Source: Peptococcaceae bacterium UBA3937 (GTDB taxonomy: Bacteria > Bacillota > Peptococcia > DRI-13 > DTU073). Taken from it: a stretch of DNA of 22,307 bases. The stretch spans positions 1 through 22,307 of the forward strand of contig DGEB01000036.1 of NCBI GenBank assembly GCA_002385735.1, in the 5' to 3' direction. Position 1 is the stretch's first letter. Each line of letters opens with the position of its first letter. The translations under genes and the position numbers were made by a program. Under the pieces are notes generated by a model. That model ran no database searches and was not told the DNA's origin. It worked only from the letters and a program-made list of their open reading frames with translations. Below, one piece after another: positions 6,003 to 13,589 of this stretch.

Positions 6003-8492
6003 CTAACTATCATTTGATGGCAGCAGGGACTGGACGATTTTCACCGCTTTCACGGCGTCTTTGCCGTAAGCGTCCGCGCCGATTTGTTTGGCGTAATCAG
6101 CAGTGACCACCGCTCCGCCGACCATCGTAAAGACCGGTAATTGCTCCTTTTTGATAGCCGCGATGATTTTCTCCATCTCCACCATGGTCGTGGTCATGAG
6201 GGCGCTTAAGCCGATGATCTGGGCCGCTTCTTGTTTAGCCGCCGCAATAAATGCTTCAGCGGGGACGTTTTTCCCTAAATCAACTACTCTGTATCCGTGG
6301 TTTTCCAGCAAGGCTTTCACGATATTTTTTCCGATGTCATGAACATCTCCTTTGACGGTACCCAGGACAATGGTTCCCTTTTGACCGGTGGTCGCGGGAA
6401 AATGGGTTTGCAGATAGGAAAAGGCTGTTTTGGCCGCTTCTCCGGCAAGGAGCAGTTGGGGTAAAAAGACTTCGCCCTTACCGAACAAATCGCCTAATTT
6501 TTCTAAAGGAGGAATCAGTCCCTCATTGACTACGGTAAGGGGGTCCGTTCCCGGCTGGGCGAAAAGCTCTTCGAGCAACGGAATAATGGGTTCCTTTTGT
6601 CCTTGCAGGATATAGTTTTGCAAGGCCGCGATGCCGGTAACCGGAGTATTGGAAGAATCCGCAGCAGGAGTAGTCGAAAAAGCAGGAAAAGCAGGTGAAG
6701 GAGAAGTCACGCCAGTGGAAGCAGAACTTCCAGCAGCAGCCGGGGTGGAGAGAGGGGCTTTACCCGTCACTTTCAGGTAATGGGCCGCCCCCGGATCCCG
6801 GTTGGTAAGCAACGCGCCGGAAGCTAAGGTTTCGCTGATTCTGGGGTCATGGGGATTGGCGATGGCCGCATCAAGGCCCGCCCCTAAGGTCAAAGCCAGG
6901 AAGGTATTATTGAGCCAGGAGCGTTGCGGTAGCCCGTGGGAAACATTGCTCAGCCCCAAAACACAAGTCAGGCCAAGCTGTTTCTTGACCAGTTTAATGG
7001 CCCCAATCGTCTCCATGGCGGTCTCCGGTTGGGCGGCCGCCGTAAGGACCAGGCAGTCAATGAGCAGGTCTTCTTTGGGTATACCGAGTTCCATCGCTCG
7101 TTTGTAGATTTTTTTCGCAATCATGAAACGGTCCGCGGCATTGTCCGGGATGCCATTTTCGTCTAAAGTAAGTCCGATTACCGCAGCCCCGTATTTTTTG
7201 GCCAGAGGCAGAATGGTATCCAGGCTTTTATCTTCACCGTTCACGGAATTGATCAGGGCTTTTCCCTGGTACTCCTGCAGGCCTTTTTCCAGGGCGACCG
7301 GGTCGGTGCAGTCCAAAACCAGGGGAACGTCCAGGGCCATCTGCAAGTGACGCACGCCCTGCGCCAGGAGTTCACCTTCGTCTAGCCCGGGCACGCCTAC
7401 GTTCAAGTCAAGGAGTTCCGCGCCTTTTTCAATCTGGGTCAGGCCCTCCTGCACAATCGTATCCCATTTCTGCTCGCGATAGGCTTCGGCAATGACTTTG
7501 CGGGCGGTGGGGTTAATTCTTTCGCCAATCAGGCGGGGCAAGACACCGGGGCCAAGGGTAACCACATGGGTGCGGCTGGCCAGGCGGGTGACACCGGCGC
7601 CGGCCGGGCGGGGCACCACTTCTTCATCGAAGGAGTCTACTTCCGCCCGCATCGCCTGAAGATGGGCGGGGGTACTGCCGCAACAAGCCCCCATTAGTCT
7701 TACGCCGAGCCGCAGGAAGGGTTTGACGTATTGTGCCATTTGGGCCGGGGTTTCCCGGTAGATGGTTTGCCCGTCGATTAGCTCAGGCAAGCCTGCGTTT
7801 GGTTCCACCAGCAGGGGAAGGCCGGTGGCCTTCCGATAGGCTTCCATAATCGGCAATAATTCCTGGGGGCCGGTGGAGCAATTGGCACCGATGAGGTCTG
7901 CGCCCATCGCTTCCAGCACCACGGCGGCCGTTGCCGGGTCGGTACCGGTGAGGGTTCTGCCGTTGGTGTAGGTCAGGGAACAGGCTACCGGCAGGTTGGT
8001 GTAGTTTTTGGCCGCAAATAGGGCCGCCCGGGCTTCTCCTAAGTCGGAAAAGGTCTCCAGGAAAAGAAAATCGACGCCGCCTTCCTGGAGTGCTTCGGCT
8101 TGTTCCCGGAAGACTTCCACCAATTCGCTCCAGTTGTAATCGCTTAAAGGGGCCGGGAAATAGCCGGTCGGGCCGATAATTCCTGCCACAAAGGCTTTAT
8201 CACCCGCAATTGCGCGGACCAGTCGGGCCGCGGTAAGGTTAATATCCCATACCTGGTTTTCCGCATGATACTCTTGCAATTTCAGACGGTTGGCCCCAAA
8301 GGTGTTGGTTTGCAGCACATCCGAGCCCGCCGCCAGGTAGGCGCACGTGATGTTTTGCACCTTTTCCGGATGGGAAAGCATCCACAGCTCCGGATTTTCA
8401 CCGGCAGGCAGGCCTTCCTTTACCAACATGGTGCCCAGGGCACCGTCACCAAGCAGGATTTTGTTTTGCAAGGCAGCTAAGAATTTAGACAA
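6003..8492 (-). CDS. metH: Cobalamin-dependent methionine synthase core (lacks activation domain)
   Basis: Transfers a methyl group from methyltetrahydrofolate via cobalamin to homocysteine. Domain order in 829 residues: homocysteine methyltransferase barrel (about 1-290) with Zn ligands in IGANCSTG (C205) and MGACCGSTP (C270-C271); pterin-binding domain (about 318-570) with LIGERINPT and LLDLNVGVPG; an Ala/Ser/Pro/Thr-rich linker (about 578-616); a helical cap (about 620-695); and a B12-binding domain with GDVHDIGKN (about 715-723), whose His would be the lower cobalt ligand. The activation domain is absent and is encoded by the next gene. The start is TTG at 8492, 8 nt after GGAGGAGG. It has its own promoter with an inverted repeat over the -35. 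I see no SAM or cobalamin riboswitch in the leader. Confidence 0.96.
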   Translation of the reverse strand: MSKFLAALQNKILLGDGALGTMLVKEGLPAGENPELWMLSHPEKVQNITCAYLAAGSDVLQTNTFGANRLKLQEYHAENQVWDINLTAARLVRAIAGDKAFVAGIIGPTGYFPAPLSDYNWSELVEVFREQAEALQEGGVDFLFLETFSDLGEARAALFAAKNYTNLPVACSLTYTNGRTLTGTDPATAAVVLEAMGADLIGANCSTGPQELLPIMEAYRKATGLPLLVEPNAGLPELIDGQTIYRETPAQMAQYVKPFLRLGVRLMGACCGSTPAHLQAMRAEVDSFDEEVVPRPAGAGVTRLASRTHVVTLGPGVLPRLIGERINPTARKVIAEAYREQKWDTIVQEGLTQIEKGAELLDLNVGVPGLDEGELLAQGVRHLQMALDVPLVLDCTDPVALEKGLQEYQGKALINSVNGEDKSLDTILPLAKKYGAAVIGLTLDENGIPDNAADRFMIAKKIYKRAMELGIPKEDLLIDCLVLTAAAQPETAMETIGAIKLVKKQLGLTCVLGLSNVSHGLPQRSWLNNTFLALTLGAGLDAAIANPHDPRISETLASGALLTNRDPGAAHYLKVTGKAPLSTPAAAGSSASTGVTSPSPAFPAFSTTPAADSSNTPVTGIAALQNYILQGQKEPIIPLLEELFAQPGTDPLTVVNEGLIPPLEKLGDLFGKGEVFLPQLLLAGEAAKTAFSYLQTHFPATTGQKGTIVLGTVKGDVHDIGKNIVKALLENHGYRVVDLGKNVPAEAFIAAAKQEAAQIIGLSALMTTTMVEMEKIIAAIKKEQLPVFTMVGGAVVTADYAKQIGADAYGKDAVKAVKIVQSLLPSNDS

Positions 8493-8556
8493 AGGGGATT
8501 CCTCCTCCCACCATGAAATACGAAAATAAAAAATAGGAAATATTTGATTTTAATTA

Positions 8557-8586
8557 ATTCTAGTTCAGTTACCGGCCAGAAGTCAA
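8557..8586 (-). promoter_or_regulatory. Sigma-A-type promoter of metH
   Basis: On the minus strand, TTGACT (8581-8586) and TAGAAT (8557-8562) are 18 bp apart. The predicted start near 8549 leaves a leader of about 55 nt, which is AT-rich and shows no riboswitch fold. Confidence 0.7.
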
Positions 8587-8596
8587 TAATTTCTGG
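8576..8596. promoter_or_regulatory. Operator-like inverted repeat over the metH -35
   Basis: CCAGAA (8576-8581) and TTCTGG (8591-8596) are perfect 6-bp arms with a 9-bp spacer that contains nearly all of the metH -35 hexamer. The position suits a repressor that would block RNA polymerase. It also lies about 40 bp upstream of the divergent DUF488 promoter. Confidence 0.5.
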
Positions 8597-8635
8597 AGTG
8601 AAGTTGGACAAAGCAATAGCAGCATATAGCAAAGA

Positions 8636-8664
8636 TTGAAGTATTTGGTTTGTTAATGTAGAAT
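8636..8664 (+). promoter_or_regulatory. Sigma-A-type promoter of the DUF488 gene
   Basis: TTGAAG (8636-8641) and TAGAAT (8659-8664) are 17 bp apart, giving a start near 8671 and a leader of about 40 nt before the ATG at 8710. Confidence 0.6.
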
Positions 8665-8709
8665 ATTTTCAGGCGGGAAAAAATTGATTGTTTTCAAAGG
8701 GTGAGTAAG

Positions 8710-9348
8710 ATGCCCACGGTTTACACGATTGGTCACTCCGTACGGTCAATTGATGCTTTTCTAAAATTGCTGAACAGATTTGAGATTAACTGTGTGATCG
8801 ATGTCCGAAGTGTCCCGTTTTCTCAATATGCACCGCAATACAATATGTTTGAGCTAAAAAACACCTTAAGTAGTAACGGGATAGAATATCTCTTTATGGG
8901 GAACGAATTTGGGGCAATGCAAACCAATCTCAGGTTATATGACTCTGACGGGCTGCTTAATTTTGAAAAAGTCATGCAAAGCGAGCAGTTTCAAACCGGC
9001 GTAAAAAGAGTAAAAGAAAAAATAGAGCAAGGATTCAATCTTGTCTTTATGTGCATGGAAAAAGATCCTATGGATTGTCATCGGAGTATTTTGGTGGGAA
9101 GAGCTTTTCACGAAGAAAAATACCACGTTTTAAATATCATGGAAAATGGCTATATCCAGTCGCAGGAAAAACTCATTAAAAGGCTTTTGAAGCACTATTT
9201 CTCCAAGAGTTATCAAACCACCATCTTTGATTATTTGGATTTAGAGCAAAACCAAAAGGAAGCTGAACTGATCCGTGAAGTTTATCGTTTGAGAAATAAG
9301 GATATCGGCTATAAATTAGAGGAGAATGCCTTGCTTCAGGGTTGGTAA
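8710..9348 (+). CDS. DUF488 family protein
   Basis: A 212-residue soluble protein. The N-terminus TVYTIGHSVRSIDAFLKLL and the following CVIDVRSVPFSQYAPQYN are the classic DUF488 opening (a small alpha/beta fold with a conserved D-R-P-S stretch). The central FMCMEKDPMDCHRSILVGR carries the family's conserved C..E....CHR motif, which suggests a reactive or metal-binding cysteine-histidine pair. No biochemical role is established. I start at ATG 8710 because AAAGG (8696-8700) is 9 nt upstream; a GTG at 8701 directly abuts AAAGG. The gene is AT-rich compared with its neighbours (9001-9060 has 18 G/C in 60), which hints at a different origin. It heads a short cluster with two small membrane-protein genes. 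Confidence 0.88.
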   Translation: MPTVYTIGHSVRSIDAFLKLLNRFEINCVIDVRSVPFSQYAPQYNMFELKNTLSSNGIEYLFMGNEFGAMQTNLRLYDSDGLLNFEKVMQSEQFQTGVKRVKEKIEQGFNLVFMCMEKDPMDCHRSILVGRAFHEEKYHVLNIMENGYIQSQEKLIKRLLKHYFSKSYQTTIFDYLDLEQNQKEAELIREVYRLRNKDIGYKLEENALLQGW

Positions 9349-9408
9349 GTGCATAATTCACTAATGGGGCTGGCGTCAGGAAAGTATATAAGAAACGGGG
9401 AGAAGGAA

Positions 9409-9729
9409 ATGAGTGGAAAGGTTAAAATCCGATCGTTTACATATAAGTGGTATCAGTTCCTGATTGTATACGCCATTTTTAATATCCTTGTTAGCTGTTT
9501 TGCTTACGAAACAATCACTATGCCAGGTTTGATGGACGAACTGGAATATGAAGATGCGGATGCTTTTTCCAAGGCGTTAATGGGTTTTTTAGTACCTGCG
9601 ATGGTCATGATGGATGCAATGGTCCTGGTACTCAATATTGCCGTGCTTGTTGTGCTCGAACTGGTGGCGATGTTCATCTTTCGGCTGCTGTATTTTCGCT
9701 CGCAGGTAAGTGCAGAAGAAAAAGATTAA
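9409..9729 (+). CDS. Small hypothetical membrane protein
   Basis: A 106-residue protein I do not recognise. One hydrophobic segment spans about residues 14-35 (WYQFLIVYAIFNILVSCF), then comes an acidic loop (ELEYEDADAF). A long hydrophobic stretch of about 58-95 could form one or two more membrane helices and is followed by a charged tail (SAEEKD). There is no signal peptide motif or conserved catalytic residue. The start is ATG at 9409, with GGGGAG 6 nt upstream; an in-frame GTG at 9349 has no ribosome binding site. It follows the DUF488 gene by 60 bp and its stop overlaps a possible TTG start of the next broken reading frame. Shares the AT-rich composition of this patch. Confidence 0.6.
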   Translation: MSGKVKIRSFTYKWYQFLIVYAIFNILVSCFAYETITMPGLMDELEYEDADAFSKALMGFLVPAMVMMDAMVLVLNIAVLVVLELVAMFIFRLLYFRSQVSAEEKD

Positions 9730-9923
9730 TTGAGTCGTTATATATGCTATGCCGTCCTTGGCTTTGCTTTAGTATATTTTTTAGGCGCCTTGCTAATCAG
9801 TGGGGGAAAAATCTTAGGCTATACGCCTTCATGTACCTGCCTCTTCCGACTTGTGCCTTGCTCTTTTTCTTTTTAAAACTGGCAACAGGCAATAAAGCGG
9901 AAAAGAAAAAAGGTCGCCAGTAA
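9730..9923 (+). pseudogene. Frameshifted remnant of a small two-TM protein
   Basis: Starting at TTG 9730, coupled to the preceding stop (TAATTG), one frame reads SRYICYAVLGFALVYFLG then ALLISGGKILGYTP, a clear membrane helix plus loop, and then degrades to a stop near 9877. Another frame picks up at the same point and reads FMYLPLPTCALLFFFLKLATG followed by a Lys-rich tail (NKAEKKKGRQ), a second helix with a typical cytosolic end, stopping at 9921-9923. The total of 194 nt is one base short of a multiple of three, so a single lost base near 9825-9835 explains both halves. It could be a decayed gene, a sequencing error or two overlapping small ORFs. No family recognised. Confidence 0.45.
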
Positions 9924-10022
9924 AAACAACACTTAAGAATATTACTGTCAACATAAAGATGACAAATTACATTTTAAATTTGGCGATTTTGTGAAACTAA
10001 TTTCTGCTTGCGTCTGTCATAA

Positions 10023-10071
10023 CCTTTGCTCTTGGACATATATTTTAAATAGTAACAAAGAGCAAAGGGGG
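10023..10071 (+). promoter_or_regulatory. Hairpin that can sequester a ribosome binding site
   Basis: CCTTTGCTCTT (10023-10033) is perfectly complementary to AAGAGCAAAGG (10058-10068), with a 24-nt AT-rich loop. The 3' arm overlaps the AAAGGGGG that serves as Shine-Dalgarno for the ATG at 10081. In the mRNA this 11-bp stem would hide the site; as DNA it is a palindrome of operator size. No confident promoter is visible between 9924 and 10080. Confidence 0.55.
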
Positions 10072-10080
10072 CAGCGGCTC

Positions 10081-10809
10081 ATGGGAGGCTTGTGGGAACC
10101 GACGGATAAGCCGTTTTTCCGGTCGGACCGGCGCAAACTATGGCCTTTAAGCCAGCAATGGGAGCAAAGGGAGCGTTGGCAGCGGATTGGCCGGCAGTCC
10201 GTCGCCGCTCTTTTCATTTTTTTATTGGTTTGGGGCATTTTCCAGTTTAATTCACCGGTGATGGCACAGGTGCAAAGGACGATTCGCTCCTGGTTTACGC
10301 TGGATTATGATATGGAGCCGGTGCTGCGTTTTATCGGTGAAGTGGGCATCTGGGGGGACACCCTGGAACGGGCCGCATTTGAGGTCACGTCCATGCCCGG
10401 CGACATCGGCAATTTCACGATCCCGGTCTCGGGCCGGATCGGCACTCCCTTTGGCTGGGTCGTCAAGCCGGATAACACCCGTTATTTCCATGACGGCATT
10501 TCGATCATCGCGGCGGAGGGGACCCCGGTCAAGGCCGCCATTGGCGGAACGGTTACCCGGGTGGCGAACGAAGAAAACTTAGGCCGCGTGGTGGTGATCT
10601 GCAGCGAGGGAGGGGTAATTACCCGTTATGCCCACTGTAAGGAACTCTTTGTGGACTTAAACGAAGAGGTCCAGGCCGGGCAAGTAATCGCCAAGGTTGG
10701 CAAAACCGGCAAGAGCGCATCTTATCCGCAGCTTTTTTTCAGCGTTTCGGTAAAAGGGCAGTCGGTTGACCCGGCGCAACTGTTCCTGCAGGCGGGCAAC
10801 CGGATCTAG
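10081..10809 (+). CDS. SpoIVFA-like membrane protein with degenerate LytM (M23) domain
   Basis: A 242-residue protein: a charged N-terminus (about 1-38), one TM helix (about 41-60, SVAALFIFLLVWGIF), a linker, and a C-terminal LytM/M23 fold (about 120-235). Active M23 enzymes have HxGxD and HxH metal sites. Here the first reads YFHDGISI (Asp replaced by Ser) and the last reads PQLFFSV (both His gone); only YAHC keeps its His. It is therefore probably non-enzymatic, as in SpoIVFA, which holds and regulates the SpoIVFB protease of the pro-sigma-K checkpoint. Position upstream of the radical SAM/rng/rplU block also fits SpoIVFA. SpoIIQ or a generic divisome LytM factor are alternatives. No SpoIVFB gene follows. 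The start is ATG 10081 with AAAGGGGG 9 nt upstream; a GTG at 9991 is less likely. Confidence 0.75.
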   Translation: MGGLWEPTDKPFFRSDRRKLWPLSQQWEQRERWQRIGRQSVAALFIFLLVWGIFQFNSPVMAQVQRTIRSWFTLDYDMEPVLRFIGEVGIWGDTLERAAFEVTSMPGDIGNFTIPVSGRIGTPFGWVVKPDNTRYFHDGISIIAAEGTPVKAAIGGTVTRVANEENLGRVVVICSEGGVITRYAHCKELFVDLNEEVQAGQVIAKVGKTGKSASYPQLFFSVSVKGQSVDPAQLFLQAGNRI

Positions 10810-10855
10810 CTGCTTCATCGGAAGTCAGTTCAAGAGAATCGGTTCCGGCATATTC

Positions 10856-10884
10856 TTGCCTAGTTCAGGAAAGATATGTATAGT
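10856..10884 (+). promoter_or_regulatory. Sigma-A-type promoter of the radical SAM operon
   Basis: TTGCCT (10856-10861) and TATAGT (10879-10884) are exactly 17 bp apart, placing the start about 50 nt before the TTG at 10943. This suggests the radical SAM pair and rng are expressed independently of the SpoIVFA-like gene. Confidence 0.6.
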
Positions 10885-10942
10885 ATAGATATGTAGAAAT
10901 TTTTGCCCTACAAGGTTCGTACTAAAGGAGGAAAAAACTGCT

Positions 10943-12829
10943 TTGAAGGAAAGGGAACAGGTGCAGGAATGGCTGGAAGAAGTTTTGCCCAAGGTAAGTA
11001 AGCCCTTACGTTACCTGGGCAATGAATATAATGCGGTAAAAAAAGACTGGCAGGCTGTAAAGCTGCGTTTTCTTTTTGCTTTTCCCGATGTCTACGAAGT
11101 GGGTATGTCTCATCTTGGGCTGCAGATCATTTACGGATTGGTAAATGAACAATCCGATTATCTGATGGAGCGGGTATTTGCTCCCTGGACCGACTTTGAG
11201 GCAGAATTACGTGCCAGGGGCATACCGCTTTTTAGTCTGGAATCGGCTACCCCGATCGCCCAATTTGATTGCATTGGTTTTACCCTCCAGTATGAAATGA
11301 GCTATAGCAACATCCTTAATATGTTGGATTTGGGCCGGATTCCCCTGTTGGCGAAGGAGCGTGGGGACGAGTTTCCTATCATTATGGCCGGAGGGCCTTG
11401 CGCCTATAATCCGGAACCGCTGGCGGAATTTATCGATTTTTTCGTGCTGGGGGAAGGAGAAGAAATCATTCTGGAAATCGGCGCAGTCATGGCGGCGCAC
11501 CGGGCTAAACGGCAGGGGAAACAGGAAAAAGCGGTACTCTTAAAAGAATTAGCGCAAATACCGGGGATTTATGTGCCGGCCTTTTACGAAGCCCGCTATG
11601 ACCAAAACGGAAAATTTGCCGGCCTTAAAGCAAACGAACCGGAGATCCCGTCGCGTGTTGTCAAACGGGTGGTCAAAGATTTGGATCAGGCGAATTTTCC
11701 CTTAAAACCCATTGTGCCGTACTTGGAAATTGTTCACGACCGGATGATGTTGGAGGTTTTGCGGGGTTGCACCCGGGGCTGCCGTTTTTGTCAGGCCGGT
11801 GTGCTCTACCGGCCGGTGCGGGAGCGCAGCCAAAAACTCCTGGTGGAGCAGGCGGAGCAACTGGCCCAGAACACCGGGCATAACGAAATCTCGCTTACTT
11901 CTTTAAGCACCAGTGATTATTCCTGTGTCGAGCCTTTGCTGCGGGACATTTTAAACCGTTTTGAAGGGCGGAATATCGGGGTGTCCCTGCCTTCGCTCCG
12001 GGTGGATTCCTTTTCCGTTAATCTAGCCAAAGAAGTGCAACGGGTGCGGAAAACCGGGCTGACCTTTGCGCCGGAAGCAGGAACCCAGCGTTTGCGGGAT
12101 GTGATTAATAAAAACGTGACGGAGGAAGACCTGCTGCAGGTGACCGAGGCCGTTTTCCGGGAAGGCTGGACCCAAATCAAACTCTATTTTATGCTGGGGC
12201 TGCCTACGGAAACCTATGCGGATCTTGACGGGATCGCGGATTTGGCTTCTAAAGTGTTGCGGCGCGGCAAGGAAATCCTACGGGAAATCGGCAGCAAAAA
12301 AGCGCCTTCGATCACCGTCAGCGTATCTTCCTTTGTGCCGAAACCCCACACTCCTTTTCAGTGGGAGGCCCAGGATTCTTTAGCGACCTTGCAGGAAAAA
12401 CAGAGCTATTTAAGAACTAAAATTAGGGAAAGAGGGATTGTCTATAATTATCACGATGCAGAGATTAGCTTTTTGGAAGCGGTTTTTGCCAAAGGAGACC
12501 GGCGCCTGGGCAAGGTGCTGCTGGAGGCGTGGCGGCGGGGATGCCGTTTTGATGGCTGGTCCGAGCACTTTCGTTATGAAAGCTGGCGGGAAGCCTTTCG
12601 TGAAGTGGGGTTAATCCCTGAAGAAATCGCCAATGTGCCCTTAGACCCTGCCGATCCTTTGCCGTGGGACCATCTGGATAGCGGGGTGCGCAAGGAATAC
12701 CTGTTAAAGGAGCGGGAAAGGGCTTATCAAGGGCAAACCACAGGCGACTGCCGTTTGACGACTTGTTCTGTTTGTGGCATCTGTCAGGACCTTAAGGTGC
12801 GGCTTTTGTTAAGGAAAGGTGAAGCATAA
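10943..12829 (+). CDS. TIGR03960 family radical SAM protein
   Basis: A 628-residue protein of the TIGR03960 family. The N-terminal region (about 40-200) resembles a B12-binding-like Rossmann domain (FAFPDVYEVGMSHLGLQIIYGL; GGPCAYNPEPLAEFIDFFVLGEGE). The radical SAM core begins at LRGCTRGCRFCQAG (C276, C280, C283), the ligands of the 4Fe-4S cluster. The C-terminus carries another cysteine cluster (CRLTTCSVCGIC, about 605-616) that could bind a second metal centre. The reaction is not established. Its stop overlaps the start of the TIGR03936 gene (TAATG), the usual partner, and RNase G follows, so a role in RNA or ribosome modification is a guess from context only. The start is TTG 10943 with AAAGGAGG 11 nt upstream. 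Confidence 0.93.
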   Translation: MKEREQVQEWLEEVLPKVSKPLRYLGNEYNAVKKDWQAVKLRFLFAFPDVYEVGMSHLGLQIIYGLVNEQSDYLMERVFAPWTDFEAELRARGIPLFSLESATPIAQFDCIGFTLQYEMSYSNILNMLDLGRIPLLAKERGDEFPIIMAGGPCAYNPEPLAEFIDFFVLGEGEEIILEIGAVMAAHRAKRQGKQEKAVLLKELAQIPGIYVPAFYEARYDQNGKFAGLKANEPEIPSRVVKRVVKDLDQANFPLKPIVPYLEIVHDRMMLEVLRGCTRGCRFCQAGVLYRPVRERSQKLLVEQAEQLAQNTGHNEISLTSLSTSDYSCVEPLLRDILNRFEGRNIGVSLPSLRVDSFSVNLAKEVQRVRKTGLTFAPEAGTQRLRDVINKNVTEEDLLQVTEAVFREGWTQIKLYFMLGLPTETYADLDGIADLASKVLRRGKEILREIGSKKAPSITVSVSSFVPKPHTPFQWEAQDSLATLQEKQSYLRTKIRERGIVYNYHDAEISFLEAVFAKGDRRLGKVLLEAWRRGCRFDGWSEHFRYESWREAFREVGLIPEEIANVPLDPADPLPWDHLDSGVRKEYLLKERERAYQGQTTGDCRLTTCSVCGICQDLKVRLLLRKGEA

Positions 12830-13536
12830 TGCTTTTATGTTTGCAATACAGTAAAGAGGAAGAAGCGCGCTTTCTTTCGCATTTGGATTTGATGACCGCT
12901 ATGGAGAGAGGCTTCCGGCGGGCTGCTTTGCCCTTGGCTTTTTCCGAGGGTTTTAACCCCCACCCCCGGGTTTCGTACGCCTCGGCCCTGGCTGTCGGGG
13001 TCACCAGTGAGGCAGAATACCTGGACGTGCAGTTCCGGGAGGAGCTTGCGCCGGAAGAAGTGCTGGTACGCCTGAATAAGGCGCTGCCCCGCGGTTTGCG
13101 GGTTAAGCGGGCTGTCCCGGTATCCAGGCGGAAGGAAAGCCTGATGGCCTTGATCAATTTGGCTTGCTACCGGGTGAAGGTCCCCTTTTATGGCTGGGCT
13201 GATGGAAATACCGGGGTAAGGGAAACGATCGAAAAGGCCATGTCCGTTCCGGCCTATCTGGTGCAGCGGCAAGGGAAAAAGGGCGTCCGGCAGGTGGATA
13301 TCCGGCCTGGCATTTTGGAACTGGCCGGTTCCTTAAAAGAGGAAAACGGAGAAAAAAAGCTGGTTTTGGAAATGGCGGTCCGGACCGGGAGCAGTGGAAA
13401 TGTGAAACCCGAAGAGGTGGTAGAAATGCTAAAGGCCCTCGGGTCTTGGCGTTTGGGAAACAATTTGCGGATTCACCGCTTGGGATTGTATATTTACGCC
13501 GAGGGTAAAAAATGGTCTCCGCTGGAAAGAACCTAG
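12829..13536 (+). CDS. TIGR03936/DUF2344 radical SAM-linked protein
   Basis: A 235-residue protein. The N-terminus LLCLQYSKEEEARFLSHLDLMTAMERGFRRAALPLAFSEGFNPHPRVSYASALAVG is diagnostic of the DUF2344 (TIGR03936) family, found beside or fused to TIGR03960 proteins. It has no membrane segments and no obvious catalytic cysteines, so it may be a substrate- or RNA-binding partner of the upstream enzyme (inference). The ATG overlaps the upstream stop by one base, which indicates translational coupling. The end of the gene is 53 bp ahead of the rng start. Function unknown. Confidence 0.92.
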   Translation: MLLCLQYSKEEEARFLSHLDLMTAMERGFRRAALPLAFSEGFNPHPRVSYASALAVGVTSEAEYLDVQFREELAPEEVLVRLNKALPRGLRVKRAVPVSRRKESLMALINLACYRVKVPFYGWADGNTGVRETIEKAMSVPAYLVQRQGKKGVRQVDIRPGILELAGSLKEENGEKKLVLEMAVRTGSSGNVKPEEVVEMLKALGSWRLGNNLRIHRLGLYIYAEGKKWSPLERT

Positions 13537-13589
13537 GATCAAGAAGATCGGATAATCAAGCCTATTGTTGTAAATGGGGAGTGGCTGTG

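Noticed and set aside
8493..8560. Possible SAM, cobalamin or T-box riboswitch ahead of metH
   Set aside because: The leader after the predicted start is only about 55 nt, AT-rich, and has none of the conserved boxes of these riboswitches.
9991..10080. GTG start at 9991 for the SpoIVFA-like protein
   Set aside because: It has no ribosome binding site, adds about 30 residues unlike a cytosolic leader of this family, and the ATG at 10081 has AAAGGGGG at 9 nt.
13512..13589. Longer N-terminus for RNase G beginning inside the previous gene
   Set aside because: The ATG at 13590 has a well-placed GGGGAG and gives the normal RNase G N-terminus; the upstream extension has no family similarity.
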